Positions 17,873-29,291 of a DNA stretch of 64,000 nt are shown here, piece after piece (the first letter of the stretch is position 1; each line of letters begins with the position of its first letter). The stretch covers positions 1,108,764-1,172,763 of the forward strand of contig JAEPQD010000001.1 in the NCBI GenBank assembly GCA_017642695.1, given 5' to 3'. The stretch comes from Parvibaculum sp. (GTDB taxonomy: Bacteria > Pseudomonadota > Alphaproteobacteria > Parvibaculales > Parvibaculaceae). The position numbers and the translations under genes were made by a program. The notes beneath the pieces are model-generated. The model saw nothing but the letters and a program-made list of their open reading frames with translations. It made no database searches and was not told where the DNA came from.

Positions 17873-18193
17873 TCAGTACTGGCGGGCCGGAGCGCGCACG
17901 ATGAGGCCGTCGAGTGATGGGTCCACCTTGATCTGGCAAGAGAGTCGGCTGTTCGGGTGCACGTCGAAGGCGAAATCGAGCATGTCGCGCTCGAGGCCGT
18001 CCATCGGCTGAAGCTTCTCGAACCAGCCTTCCTCGACATAGACATGGCAGGTGGCGCAGGCGCAGGCCCCGCCGCAGTCGCCCTCTATGCCGGGAATGGT
18101 GTAGCGAACCGCGCCTTCCATCACGGAAAGCCCGTCCGCCACGTCGACAGCGTGTTCCGTGCCGTTGAATTCTATGTAGGTGATCCTGGTCAT
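17873..18193 (-). CDS. [2Fe-2S] ferredoxin
   Basis: A 106-residue ferredoxin of the adrenodoxin/putidaredoxin type. The cluster ligands are in [11 protein letters not shown] (C-x5-C-x2-C) and the distal [31 protein letters not shown] is the usual N-terminus. An upstream GTG at 18208 would add five residues; I prefer the ATG because GGAAGAGAG lies too close to the GTG. Paired with the di-iron protein gene downstream, so probably its electron donor. Confidence 0.88.
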   Translation of the reverse strand: MTRITYIEFNGTEHAVDVADGLSVMEGAVRYTIPGIEGDCGGACACATCHVYVEEGWFEKLQPMDGLERDMLDFAFDVHPNSRLSCQIKVDPSLDGLIVRAPARQY

Positions 18194-18576
18194 CGGTCGT
18201 TGCGCCACTCTCTTCCCGGGGATGCCCGGTTGCTTCCGGGTCTAATGTCCACAAAAAAATTGTACCTATTTCGGCGGCCGCGACTCCGCGACAGAATGTC
18301 CATCTGCGGAAAAGACCCTGCGGCAGATTGTCTGTTGCTGCGGGCGCAAATTCTTGCTGCACCAGCGAAAGAGAGGCGGCGCGGCTACCATCCGTAGACG
18401 GAGCGAATGGGGCCGCTTGCCGTCATCGTGCCGCCCTGGGACGGTTCGAAATTCGTGGATAACGTGGCAAATCCGCCGCGCCCGAAGGATGGGATTTGCT
18501 GTAAGCTGGACCAACTCATGGTTGGAAGGGCGGCTTCGGCTTCTCCGGTCCACCCCATTTTGGAAGGCGTAACGGT
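18194..18576. other. 383-nt intergenic region between divergent genes
   Basis: No convincing gene. Reading toward the ferredoxin, TACAAT followed by a T7 run (about 18249-18261) may be a -10 element and start region, but no good -35 accompanies it. The plus-strand gene has GGAAGG before its ATG. The rest shows no repeat or RNA structure I can support. Confidence 0.4.
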
Positions 18577-18942
18577 ATGAGCGGAAAAAACCTGGTCCTT
18601 TGTTTCGGCTTGGCGGCGGCGATACCCCTTCTCGGTCTCGGCGCGCTCCCCGCCGCCGCTCAGGAGACGGAAGGCGAGGCGGTCGAGGAGATGGCCCCGG
18701 CTGCCGATGGCGACATCCGCTACGAACTTTCCGACCCCGCGGATTCGCCGCCGGTGAACTACCGTTCCGACTATGACGAGGATTACGACACGCCGGAGCT
18801 GCACGACGCGGAAATGTATGCCGAAGAGTATGAGCGTCAGCGTGAGGAAGAGCGGATCCGCAACAGGGAACAGCTCGACCGCATCAACGACTTCTCTTCG
18901 GGCGCCGTCACGACCGATGGCGTCATGGGCGGTTCGCGCTAA
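18577..18942 (+). CDS. exported acidic protein of unknown function
   Basis: A 121-residue protein with a clear signal peptide (VLCFGLAAAIPLLGLGALPAAAQ, cleavage near residue 28 after AAA/AQ). The mature part is very acidic (SDYDEDYDTPELHDAEMYAEEYE) and ends in a charged helix (ERQREEERIRNREQLDRIN). No family recognised. It converges on tamB with 6 nt between stops. Confidence 0.6.
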   Translation: MSGKNLVLCFGLAAAIPLLGLGALPAAAQETEGEAVEEMAPAADGDIRYELSDPADSPPVNYRSDYDEDYDTPELHDAEMYAEEYERQREEERIRNREQLDRINDFSSGAVTTDGVMGGSR

Positions 18943-18948
18943 CGCTCC

Positions 18949-21900
18949 TCAGTAGTCCCATTTCCAGTTGATGCCGACATCGCTCGACGCGTCGTTGCCG
19001 ATCTTCGTATCCACACTGATATTGTCCGTGATGTCGACCTCGACCTTCACGCCAGAGTCGCTCGCGAGCGCTCCCTGTTCGACGCCGACATAAACCCCCT
19101 CGCGCAGATACTTGCCGGCCGAGACCGTGGTGCCGCCCGATGCGCCCTGGTCGACGCGCAGCACGTCGAGTCCCAGCGTGTTCTGTATTTCGCCGAGAAT
19201 GTCGAAGCCGCCGACGCCGCTCCCTGAAAGTTCCGCCGCCGTCTTCGCCAGCTGCGCCGCCTCGAAGGCGGAGAGCTCGCCCACACCCTTCTCGAACAGG
19301 ATGCGTGAGATGATTTCGTCGCGCGGCAGCGAGGGTGACGAACTGAGACCGATCTTGGGCGAGGAGCCGCGCCCGCTCACCGAGACGGTCGCCGAGAAGT
19401 CGCTCCGCTCATAGTCGAGTGCGACATCGATCCTGGGGTCTATCGGCCGTTCGCCCGCAAAGATCACGCGCCCGCGCGAAAGCGTGAAGGTCTTGCCCGC
19501 GAAGTCGAGCGTGCCGCGCTCTGCCGTCAGCGTGCCATTCACGATCGGGTCCTCGGCGAGCCCCGTCACCGTCACCGAGCCCACCCAGAGCGAGTCGATG
19601 CCGCGTCCGGAAACGCGCGCCGGCGGGTTGCCGATCGCAAGCGTCACGTCGAGTTCCAGCGGCAGCGGCGGCGTTTCTTCCGGGTCTTCTACCGTGTCGG
19701 CTTCGCCGGGCCCCTCGACCTCGATCACGTCGATGGTCGCGACCCCGCCCGGCAGCCGCTCCGGTACGATGAAACGCGCCTGCGTCGTCGTCAGGCTGCC
19801 TTCGAGCTTCAGCGGCTCCTCGAGGCTCGGCGGCAGCGCCGGTCCCGTCAGTGCAAGATCGCCTTCGACCGCCAGCACGAGGTCCTGCCGCCTGACCACC
19901 TGCATGCCGTGGAAGACGGTGCGCACATCGACGGCGGGCGCCGCGTCCGCTGCGAGCGATACCGTGCCCTCTGCCGTCATGCGGCCCTGGCCGCTGTCGC
20001 GCGCGCTCATCTCGAAGCGCATCATTTCGCTCCGCTGTCCCTCGACGCGGAGCGAGAGGTCGCGCATCAGCGTACCGGTCTCGAAATTCTCGAACGTGCC
20101 GTTCTCGATCGTCGCTTCGCCGGAAACCAGCGGCGCCGATATGTCGCCGTCGGCGGAGACCGCGACCTTCGCATCGCCCGTCACCCGCTGGCCCGGCAGG
20201 TCCACAAGCGCCATCAGCGAGGCGACCGGCCCCGCCCAGGTGAGCCGCGCTTCCACCGACCCGCGTTCCGGCAGCATCGGCCAGGCGCCTTGCGGGTCGC
20301 GGATCAGCGGCAGCGTCGCGTCGAGCAGGAACGGTTCTTCCGACACGCCGCGCGCCTTCGCGGTGAGCGCAAGCCGGCGCTTTGCCCAGTCGGCGTTCAG
20401 CGTCGCGTCGAAGGCGGGGCGGATGTCGAGCCCTGCCTCGGCGAGCGTCGCGCCGTCGAAGCGCAGCCGTGCCTTTCCCGTTCCGCCGCCCGTGTCGAGG
20501 TCCGCCTCGCCCGACATCGTCCCCGCCATCGCATCGACGGGAAGCAGCGGCGAGAGGAGTTCGAGCGGCAGCTTCGATATCTCGACGGCAAGATCCGCGT
20601 CGCGCGGCCGGATCGCGATCTCGCCGGTGAGCCGCCCCGCTCCCGACGTGCTGCCGAACGCCACATCGAGCGTCTTCACCCTTGTCAGCCCGTCCCGCAG
20701 TTCGAGCGTCACCGGCGCACCGAGTCGCGCCGTCGCCTCGCCGATGGTCGCGTCGAACGTGGAGAGCGTGACGCGCGAGGGTTCGTAGGTCGCGTCGATA
20801 TCGAGCATCACCGGCTGTGCCTTCACGGTGAGCCGCTCGCCATAGATGCCCGCCGAAATTGCGAGCTTGTCGAGCGGGCCTTTCGCCACTGCCTTGATGC
20901 CGGTGAAGCGCGTATTGCCCGTGCCGCCGCCTTCGACGGAGAACGTCGCCTCGAGCGCCGCATCGCCCGTCGCGTCGGTGAGCCGCGCCGATGCCTTCAC
21001 GCGGTCGAGCGTCGCCGGCCCGTTGATGTCGAGATCGATCTGCCGCGCCGCGACCTCGAGCCGCGCATCCTGTTCGCCGCCGGAGCCGTCGAGCTTGATC
21101 TCAACATCCGCGCGCCCTTCCATCGGCACGCCTGCCAGCTCGCCGACGGGTTGCAGCGCGACGCGCTTGCCCGAGAGCGAGCCCGTCGCGAGCCCGTCGG
21201 GCGACACGAGGATCGCGCCCGAAAGCCGCGCGCCGAAGAAGTCGGCCTCGATGGCATCGAGCCGCGCCCCGCCTTCGGGCGGCAGCGTCAGATCGGTGTC
21301 GAGCGTCGCCCGCCCGCTCTCGCCGGAAAGCCGGAAGGCGATCGGTCCCTTGCCGTCGCTGAGCTTCGCATCGAGTACGGCCTCGCGCGCGTCGAGCCCG
21401 CCGAGCGACCCGTCTGTGAGCCGCGCTTCCAGCGTGAGGTCGGGCTTTGAGAGCGTGCCGTCGAGCGCCGCCGTCGCCTCGAGCGCGCCGCTTGCGCCGC
21501 CGCCCGTGAGTGCGCTCACATCCGCCATCGCGATCCGGGCTTCGCCTTGCGCGCTGTTGTCGGTGCCGAGTGTGAAATCGCCTTCAAGGTCGAGCATCTC
21601 GCCCGCCGACGCGGTGAGCCCTGTCACCGACACGGCCTTGCCGTTGCCGAACTCGATCCGCCCCTGGCCGGAGAGCCCGTCGGCGAGCAGCGCGTCGAGT
21701 TCCGCGTTTCCCGTTTCGATGCGCCCCGTCTCGATGGTGAGGTCGATGCCGCCGGCGCCGCCGTCGAGCGCGATGTCGTCGAAGGCGAGCCTTGCCGTGC
21801 CCCGCATCGGCTGGCCGAGAATATCGCCGACCGGCTGCAGGTCGGTGATCTCGGCGCGGCCCTCGCCCGTGAGCGCGAAGCCGTCCGTCGTCATGGCCGC

Positions 21901-23148
21901 GCCGCTGAAGGAAACATCGCCCGCCTTGGTCTCGACCGCCGCTTCGCCGATCTCGAAACTGTCGAGTTCCGCGTTGCTCCGTCCGTCGATCCGCCAGCCC
22001 ACTTCTTTCAGGAAGGTTTCCGCGTCGAGCTCGACCAGCCGGTCGAGGCCCTGGAAGCGCCCTTCGCCCTTTATGTCGTAGCCCCGGTCGAAACGTTCCG
22101 CCACGCGCACCGTGCCCGTCAGCGCCAGCTCGCCCGCTTCCAGCGCCGCGACATCGACAACATGGACGCCGTCACCGGTGGGCGTGATCTCCGCCGCGAA
22201 GGTCACGCTGTCCGGCTGTCCGGCGAAATCGAGTTCCCGCGCGACGAGCGTACCCGCCGCCGTTCCCTTCACCGTCAGGCTGGTGCCTTCGCTCAAGGCG
22301 CCATGCGCGGCGATGTCGGCGCCGATCGCCCGCCCGCCATCGAGCGACAGCGTTCCTCGCATCAGCCCGGCGCGCGATGTGCCTTCCGCCTTCAGTGCCA
22401 GCCGTTGCAGCCCGTCGATGCCGAGGAGCTTCGCCGCGATGCCGGGGGTCCCGGCCGCGCCGTCCTCGATCTCCAGCGTGAGCTTGCCGCGTTCCGCGCC
22501 CGCATCATGGCTGAGGAAGGCGTCGATCCGCCCTGGCGTCGCGTCGGTCCGCGCCGCCGTGAGCCGCAATTCGCTTGTGCCCCCGGTGAGCGCCGCCCGG
22601 CCGTCCGCGTCGAACGCCACGCGCTCGCCCGCAAGCGCTTCGCCGAGCACCGTCTCCTTGAGCGAGAAACCGTCGAGCCGGACATCCACGGGAAGCGACG
22701 GCAGCGAGGGCAGGGCGAAGCCGTCTTCCGGTTCCGTCTCCGCCGTCTCCGTGCCGCCCGGCGCGCGCGTCACGGAAAGCCCCGTGGCGTCGAGCCGCGT
22801 CACATGCACCTCGCCGCCCCACAGCGCGAGCGGCAGCCAGTCGAGTTCGGCATGGGCGAGCGTCAGCCACGTCCCCTCCGCGTCGCTCACCCGCAGGTCC
22901 TCGATGATCAGCCGCCGCGGCCAGTCGCCGTCTATGTCGCCGATCTCGACTTCCGTCTCGCCCGTTTCGATGAGGCCGAGCGCATAATGCAGAAGGCCCT
23001 GTCGCACCGGCGCGATGTTGAGCGCCGCCGTGCCGAGCGCGATCAGCGCGAGCGCAAGCCCCGCGGCAACGAAGACGAACGCCATCGCCGCGCTGGCAAG
23101 GCGCGCGACGGTGCCGCGATGGCGGAGATCTGTCTGGGAATCCGCCAT
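18949..23148 (-). CDS. tamB: TamB translocation and assembly module, AsmA-like lipid/protein bridge
   Basis: A 1399-residue protein. A single N-terminal membrane anchor (MAFVFVAAGLALALIALGTAALNIA, about 22-46) is followed by more than 1000 residues of repetitive beta structure. The conserved C-terminal DUF490/TamB domain contains GTLTAERGTLDFAGKTFTLSRGRVIFAG and RDEIISRILFEKGVGELSAFEAAQLA and ends in the family-typical WKWDY. TamB spans the periplasm and works with TamA in outer-membrane biogenesis and phospholipid transport. Its ATG overlaps the tamA stop (TGATG). Very long antisense frames here are codon-bias shadows. Confidence 0.92.
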   Translation of the reverse strand: MADSQTDLRHRGTVARLASAAMAFVFVAAGLALALIALGTAALNIAPVRQGLLHYALGLIETGETEVEIGDIDGDWPRRLIIEDLRVSDAEGTWLTLAHAELDWLPLALWGGEVHVTRLDATGLSVTRAPGGTETAETEPEDGFALPSLPSLPVDVRLDGFSLKETVLGEALAGERVAFDADGRAALTGGTSELRLTAARTDATPGRIDAFLSHDAGAERGKLTLEIEDGAAGTPGIAAKLLGIDGLQRLALKAEGTSRAGLMRGTLSLDGGRAIGADIAAHGALSEGTSLTVKGTAAGTLVARELDFAGQPDSVTFAAEITPTGDGVHVVDVAALEAGELALTGTVRVAERFDRGYDIKGEGRFQGLDRLVELDAETFLKEVGWRIDGRSNAELDSFEIGEAAVETKAGDVSFSGAAMTTDGFALTGEGRAEITDLQPVGDILGQPMRGTARLAFDDIALDGGAGGIDLTIETGRIETGNAELDALLADGLSGQGRIEFGNGKAVSVTGLTASAGEMLDLEGDFTLGTDNSAQGEARIAMADVSALTGGGASGALEATAALDGTLSKPDLTLEARLTDGSLGGLDAREAVLDAKLSDGKGPIAFRLSGESGRATLDTDLTLPPEGGARLDAIEADFFGARLSGAILVSPDGLATGSLSGKRVALQPVGELAGVPMEGRADVEIKLDGSGGEQDARLEVAARQIDLDINGPATLDRVKASARLTDATGDAALEATFSVEGGGTGNTRFTGIKAVAKGPLDKLAISAGIYGERLTVKAQPVMLDIDATYEPSRVTLSTFDATIGEATARLGAPVTLELRDGLTRVKTLDVAFGSTSGAGRLTGEIAIRPRDADLAVEISKLPLELLSPLLPVDAMAGTMSGEADLDTGGGTGKARLRFDGATLAEAGLDIRPAFDATLNADWAKRRLALTAKARGVSEEPFLLDATLPLIRDPQGAWPMLPERGSVEARLTWAGPVASLMALVDLPGQRVTGDAKVAVSADGDISAPLVSGEATIENGTFENFETGTLMRDLSLRVEGQRSEMMRFEMSARDSGQGRMTAEGTVSLAADAAPAVDVRTVFHGMQVVRRQDLVLAVEGDLALTGPALPPSLEEPLKLEGSLTTTQARFIVPERLPGGVATIDVIEVEGPGEADTVEDPEETPPLPLELDVTLAIGNPPARVSGRGIDSLWVGSVTVTGLAEDPIVNGTLTAERGTLDFAGKTFTLSRGRVIFAGERPIDPRIDVALDYERSDFSATVSVSGRGSSPKIGLSSSPSLPRDEIISRILFEKGVGELSAFEAAQLAKTAAELSGSGVGGFDILGEIQNTLGLDVLRVDQGASGGTTVSAGKYLREGVYVGVEQGALASDSGVKVEVDITDNISVDTKIGNDASSDVGINWKWDY

Positions 23149-25022
23149 CAGAAGGCCTGCCCCAGCGAGACATAGATCTGGAACGCATCGTCGACATTCT
23201 TGCGCCGGTTGAGCGGCACCGCGATGTCGGCGCGGATCGGCCCGATCGGCGTGTAGTAGCGAAGCCCGAGCCCCGCGCCCCAGAGCAGCGGATCGCCGAG
23301 CGTGGGCACCGTGTTCGTGAAGGCCTGGCCGCCGTCGATGAAGGCGACCGCGCCGATCGTCTCGGTGATCCGGTAGCGCGTCTCGACGCTCGCTTCGAGC
23401 ACCGAGCGCCCGCCTTCCGGGTCGCCCGCATTGTCGAGCGGTCCCGCCATCTGGTAGCCATAGCCGCGCACCGAGCCGCCGCCGCCCGCATAGAAGCGCG
23501 TCGATCCCGGCACGTCCGCCGTGTCGCCCGCCGCGATCAGCCCGTAGCGCCCGCGCAGCGCGAGGATCAGCTCGTCGCTGAGCCCGAGATAGGTCGAGCC
23601 GCCCGCCTCGAGCTTGGTGAAGGCCGTCGGCTCCTCGTCGCTCGCGCCGAAATAGGGCGTGCCCGCCAGCGTCGCACGGATGCCCTCGCCCGGATCGAGC
23701 ACGTCGTCCGTGCTGTCATATTTGAGCGTCGCCGGAATGCCGAAGAGCTGGTAACCGATCCGCCCGTTCGAATCCGTCGTCTCGGTGAGCTGGAAGGTGA
23801 CGCCCAGCGATCCCGTCCAGCGCTCGCTCAGCACGCGTTCGAGCGACACGCCCGCCTTCGCACGGTCTTCCTTGTAGGCGTCGCTTTCCTCATGCGCGAT
23901 TTCCGCGCTCGCAAGCAGGCTCTGGTCGGGGCGCAGGAAATGCGGCTTGCGGAAATCGGCCGTCGCCGATTGCTCGATCTGCGCAATCGCGAGCCCGAGC
24001 GTGATCTTCTCCGCCCGGCCGAAAAGGTTGCGGTGTTCCCAGCTGCCGCGCACGCCGGCGCCTTCCGCCGTCGACCAGCTCGCACCGAGCCGGATCGTGC
24101 GCGCCTCGCGTTCGGTGAGCTCGATCTCCTGCGGCAGCGCGCCGCCTTCCGCCTCGCCGGAGGAAATCGCGATGCCGGAAAAGAGCCCTGTGCCGCGGAG
24201 CGCCTCCGTCGTTTTGTCCACTTGCGCGCGGCTGTATGTCTCGCCCGCTTCAAACGTCGTCAGTTCGCGCACGTAATCCGGATCCGTCCGCCCGTCCGGA
24301 TTGCCGATCCGCGTCTCGCCGAAGACATAGCGCCGCCCCGCCGACATGTGCAGCGTCACATGCGCCCGGCTGGACGAGAGGTCGACGACGACCCGCCGCC
24401 GGTCGAGCTTCGCTTCCGGATAGCCGTTGTTCTGGAGCACCGTCACCGCCTTCTGCGTGAGGTCGATGATGCGCTGCGCCGTCGCCGCCTTGCCCGGTTC
24501 GAGGCCGAGATCGGCGCCGCTCGCGGGCCGCCCCTCGCCGCCGCCCTCATGCCCGCTATAGACGATGTCGAAGCTTTCGATCATCGTCCGTGTGCCGAGG
24601 ATCACGAGATAGACGACTTCGAACTCGCCGCCCTGCGCCTGCCGCACGGAAGACGAGATGCTGCCATTGTAGTAGCCCTCCGAGCGCAGCACCTCGTCGA
24701 GCCGCTTCTCGTCCTCCTGCGCGCGGCGGCGAAGCTGCGCCAGCGTCGCGGGTGGCGGCGGCCCGTCGGCCATGTCGGTGCCGAGCTGGCGCGCGTTTTC
24801 GAGGAGGTCGCGCAGATAATCGGGGATGCGCCGCCCCTCGATCCGCGTCGTGAAGGAAATGCCGTCCCGCGCCTCGTCCCAGGAATAGCTCGCCTCCTGC
24901 GCCGCCCCGTCCTTTGCCGCCTCGCCCTCCGTGGTTTCCGCGCGCAGGCTCCCCGCCGCCGGCACGGCCAGTGCGGCAAGCGCGCAGATCAAGGCAAGGT
25001 TCCGCGGCGACAGTCTGTTCAT
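23148..25022 (-). CDS. tamA: TamA outer-membrane assembly factor (Omp85/BamA family)
   Basis: A 624-residue protein with an N-terminal signal peptide (LALICALAALAVPAAGSLRA). POTRA domains follow at about 40-290 (including LAQLRRRAQEDEKRLDEVLRSEGYYNG and ITQKAVTVLQNNGYPEAKLDRR-like segments). The C-terminal 16-strand barrel ends in GLGLRYYTPIGPIRADIAVPLNRR and a terminal aromatic (GQAF). VRGYGYQMAGP is the loop-6 VRGY/F motif that defines Omp85 proteins. Partner of TamB. Confidence 0.92.
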   Translation of the reverse strand: MNRLSPRNLALICALAALAVPAAGSLRAETTEGEAAKDGAAQEASYSWDEARDGISFTTRIEGRRIPDYLRDLLENARQLGTDMADGPPPPATLAQLRRRAQEDEKRLDEVLRSEGYYNGSISSSVRQAQGGEFEVVYLVILGTRTMIESFDIVYSGHEGGGEGRPASGADLGLEPGKAATAQRIIDLTQKAVTVLQNNGYPEAKLDRRRVVVDLSSSRAHVTLHMSAGRRYVFGETRIGNPDGRTDPDYVRELTTFEAGETYSRAQVDKTTEALRGTGLFSGIAISSGEAEGGALPQEIELTEREARTIRLGASWSTAEGAGVRGSWEHRNLFGRAEKITLGLAIAQIEQSATADFRKPHFLRPDQSLLASAEIAHEESDAYKEDRAKAGVSLERVLSERWTGSLGVTFQLTETTDSNGRIGYQLFGIPATLKYDSTDDVLDPGEGIRATLAGTPYFGASDEEPTAFTKLEAGGSTYLGLSDELILALRGRYGLIAAGDTADVPGSTRFYAGGGGSVRGYGYQMAGPLDNAGDPEGGRSVLEASVETRYRITETIGAVAFIDGGQAFTNTVPTLGDPLLWGAGLGLRYYTPIGPIRADIAVPLNRRKNVDDAFQIYVSLGQAF

Positions 25023-25140
25023 GCGTCTTCCGCGGTCTCCTCACGCGTACGGTTCATGGGCGTTCCCGCCTCTTCCCCAGCCACTCCACCTGCCAGCATG
25101 GGCGGGGACCGTCAAGTTTAGCGCCATTTTTCGGCTGCCC

Positions 25141-25171
25141 TTGACCTTCCAGTTGCTGGAAGCCCCATATT
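25141..25171 (+). promoter_or_regulatory. CueR/HmrR-type copper-responsive promoter
   Basis: TTGACC (25141-25146) and CATATT (25166-25171) are 19 bp apart, the over-long spacer typical of MerR-family promoters. Inside lies the perfect palindrome CTTCCAG-TTG-CTGGAAG (25146-25162). It is nearly the E. coli copA operator (CTTCC...GGAAG). It drives copA 43 nt downstream; the cueR-like activator gene is not in this window. Confidence 0.8.
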
Positions 25172-25213
25172 CGCTGCATCGGCCCAACCCCGGGCGAAAG
25201 GAAGGATAGTGCG

Positions 25214-27583
<2,370 letters not shown>

Positions 27584-27598
27584 GCGGGACAGGCCCGC

Positions 27599-28948
27599 TC
27601 AGCCCGCGAGAATCTCGGCGGCCACGTGCCGCCCCGACATCAGCGCGCCATGCGCCGTGCCGAAGAAGTCGGGCGAGGTGGCTTCGCCGGCAAACCACAG
27701 CCGGCCCTCCCACTCCGCTCCGGCAAGGGCGCGGCGCGTGCCGCTGCCGGTCCCGACCGCGTTGAAGCTGTAGCTGCCGAGGCTGTGCCGGTCGCGGCCC
27801 CAGCGCGTGACCTGCACCGCGCGCGGCGCCGGAAAGCGCGATCCGAACATCGCCCGCAGCGCCTCGAGCGCCGAGGCCGCCGTGTCGGCATCGTCCAGCG
27901 CCTCGATCTCGCCCGCCTGGTCGGCGGCGTTGAAGCCCGTCAGAACCGGCAGGCCGAGGCTGCGCGACAGCGGCACCCATTCCGCCCACAGGCCCGGTTG
28001 CTCGCCCAGCCAGCCGATCCAGTCGACATCGTCCGGCCAGGCGGCCGCGTCGAAGCGCAGGCAGCACTTGTTCAGCAGGCCCATGCCGAGGTTCGCTATC
28101 GCCGCGCGCCGCCGGGCCGCGAGGGCCTCGGTGAACCGGACGCGGCCCGCGGCGAGCACGCCGAGCGGCAGGGTGCAGATGATGTGGTCGGCCGCGATCC
28201 GTGTGCCGTCCGCGAGCCGCACCTCGCCGGGCGCGATGGCGCTTGCCTCGGCCGACAGGCGAATGTCGAGCCCGCGCGCGAGATGCGCGGCCACCGCCGC
28301 GAAGCCGTCGGGGAAGAGCGCGTCGTCGCCGGGGAAGACCTCGTCGTCCTCTCCCGACCACGCGGAGAGCAGCCGCGCCGGCGCGCCATATTCCTGTTCG
28401 AGCGTGCTGTTGACGAGATGCGTCACCAGGCGGCGCTCCGCCGCCGGGGCCTGGCGCCAGCCGGGCGAGGTTTCGAGCGCGCGCGCAAGCGAGATGTCGC
28501 GGTCCAGCCGGTCGGCCGCGCGCAGCGCCTCGGCGAGAATCCGTTCGGCGCGCGTCAGGTCGGGGTCGATGATCCCTCCCTCCGGCCCGATGAGGAGCGA
28601 GGCGTCGTAGCTTGTCGTCACCAGCCGCGCCCCCGCTTCGCGGGCAAGCGCGGTCAGCGGATTGCCGCGCAGGCCGTGAATCCAGCTCGCGCCCAGATCC
28701 ATCGGCATGTCCGGCCAGCGCTGCGAGGTGTGGATGCGGCCGCCGATCCGCGGCCGCGCCTCCAGCACCGTCACCTCGTGGCCCGCATCCGCCAGCGCCC
28801 GCGCCGCGGCGAGCCCGGCAAGCCCCGCGCCGATCACGAGCGTCCGCCCCGGCCGCGCCTGCGCCGCCGCCCGGCCGCCCGCCGCCGCCAGCAGCCAGGC
28901 CGCGCCCGACTGCGTGAGGAAGCGGCGCCGGTCCGGCCGGAATGTCAT
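27599..28948 (-). CDS. Tat-exported FAD-dependent amine oxidase-like protein
   Basis: A 449-residue flavin oxidase. The N-terminus [24 protein letters not shown] is a twin-arginine signal. [35 protein letters not shown] is the FAD-binding start of the monoamine-oxidase/polyamine-oxidase family. The C-terminus [23 protein letters not shown] is the matching flavin loop. It probably oxidises an amine in the periplasm; substrate unknown. ATG 28948 has GAAGAGAG before it; an ATG at 28960 lacks a site. Its stop lies 15 nt from the copA stop (convergent). Confidence 0.82.
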   Translation of the reverse strand: MTFRPDRRRFLTQSGAAWLLAAAGGRAAAQARPGRTLVIGAGLAGLAAARALADAGHEVTVLEARPRIGGRIHTSQRWPDMPMDLGASWIHGLRGNPLTALAREAGARLVTTSYDASLLIGPEGGIIDPDLTRAERILAEALRAADRLDRDISLARALETSPGWRQAPAAERRLVTHLVNSTLEQEYGAPARLLSAWSGEDDEVFPGDDALFPDGFAAVAAHLARGLDIRLSAEASAIAPGEVRLADGTRIAADHIICTLPLGVLAAGRVRFTEALAARRRAAIANLGMGLLNKCCLRFDAAAWPDDVDWIGWLGEQPGLWAEWVPLSRSLGLPVLTGFNAADQAGEIEALDDADTAASALEALRAMFGSRFPAPRAVQVTRWGRDRHSLGSYSFNAVGTGSGTRRALAGAEWEGRLWFAGEATSPDFFGTAHGALMSGRHVAAEILAG

Positions 28949-29000
28949 GGCTCTCTTCATCTGTGGAAGCACTCTAGCCCGCCGCCGCGCCGCGCTGCAC

Positions 29001-29183
29001 GTGAAACAGAACTTCTTCTTCGCCGCCATGCGCAACGCGGCCAGCGTGCCGATTGCGGCGGGCATCCTCTATCCCGTCTTCGGCATTCTCCTGAGCCCGG
29101 TGTTTGCCGCCGCCGCCATGTCGCTCTCCTCCGTCTCCGTCATCGGCAATGCCCTCCGGCTACGGAGGGTAAGGTTGGGGTGA
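29001..29183 (+). pseudogene. degenerate 3' fragment of a copA-like gene
   Basis: The frame reads [20 protein letters not shown], then a 41-residue tail ending RRVRLG. It parallels the last 61 residues of CopA ([20 protein letters not shown] ... RRVKLG) with about a dozen substitutions and the same stop position. No ATPase core, start codon or metal site precedes it; it begins next to the amine-oxidase start. It is a leftover of a duplicated or deleted P-type ATPase gene and marks the left edge of the AT-richer island. Confidence 0.75.
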
Positions 29184-29291
29184 GAAACTCGTTACGAATC
29201 CGGAAACGTGAGCGGATGGAATTGAATAAGAACAATTGTGGGTACAGGAGAATTCCGTGTACGGTTTCTAGATAACGCTCTGGGGGATGGA

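Noticed and set aside
18425-18445. tRNA T-loop-like GGTTCGAAATT
   Set aside because: No acceptor stem, D-loop or anticodon arm can be drawn around it.
19484-23175. Long open frames antisense to tamB
   Set aside because: They mirror the high-GC codon pattern of tamB, have low-complexity Arg/Ser/Pro composition and no domain, whereas tamB reads as a clear protein with its expected C-terminus.
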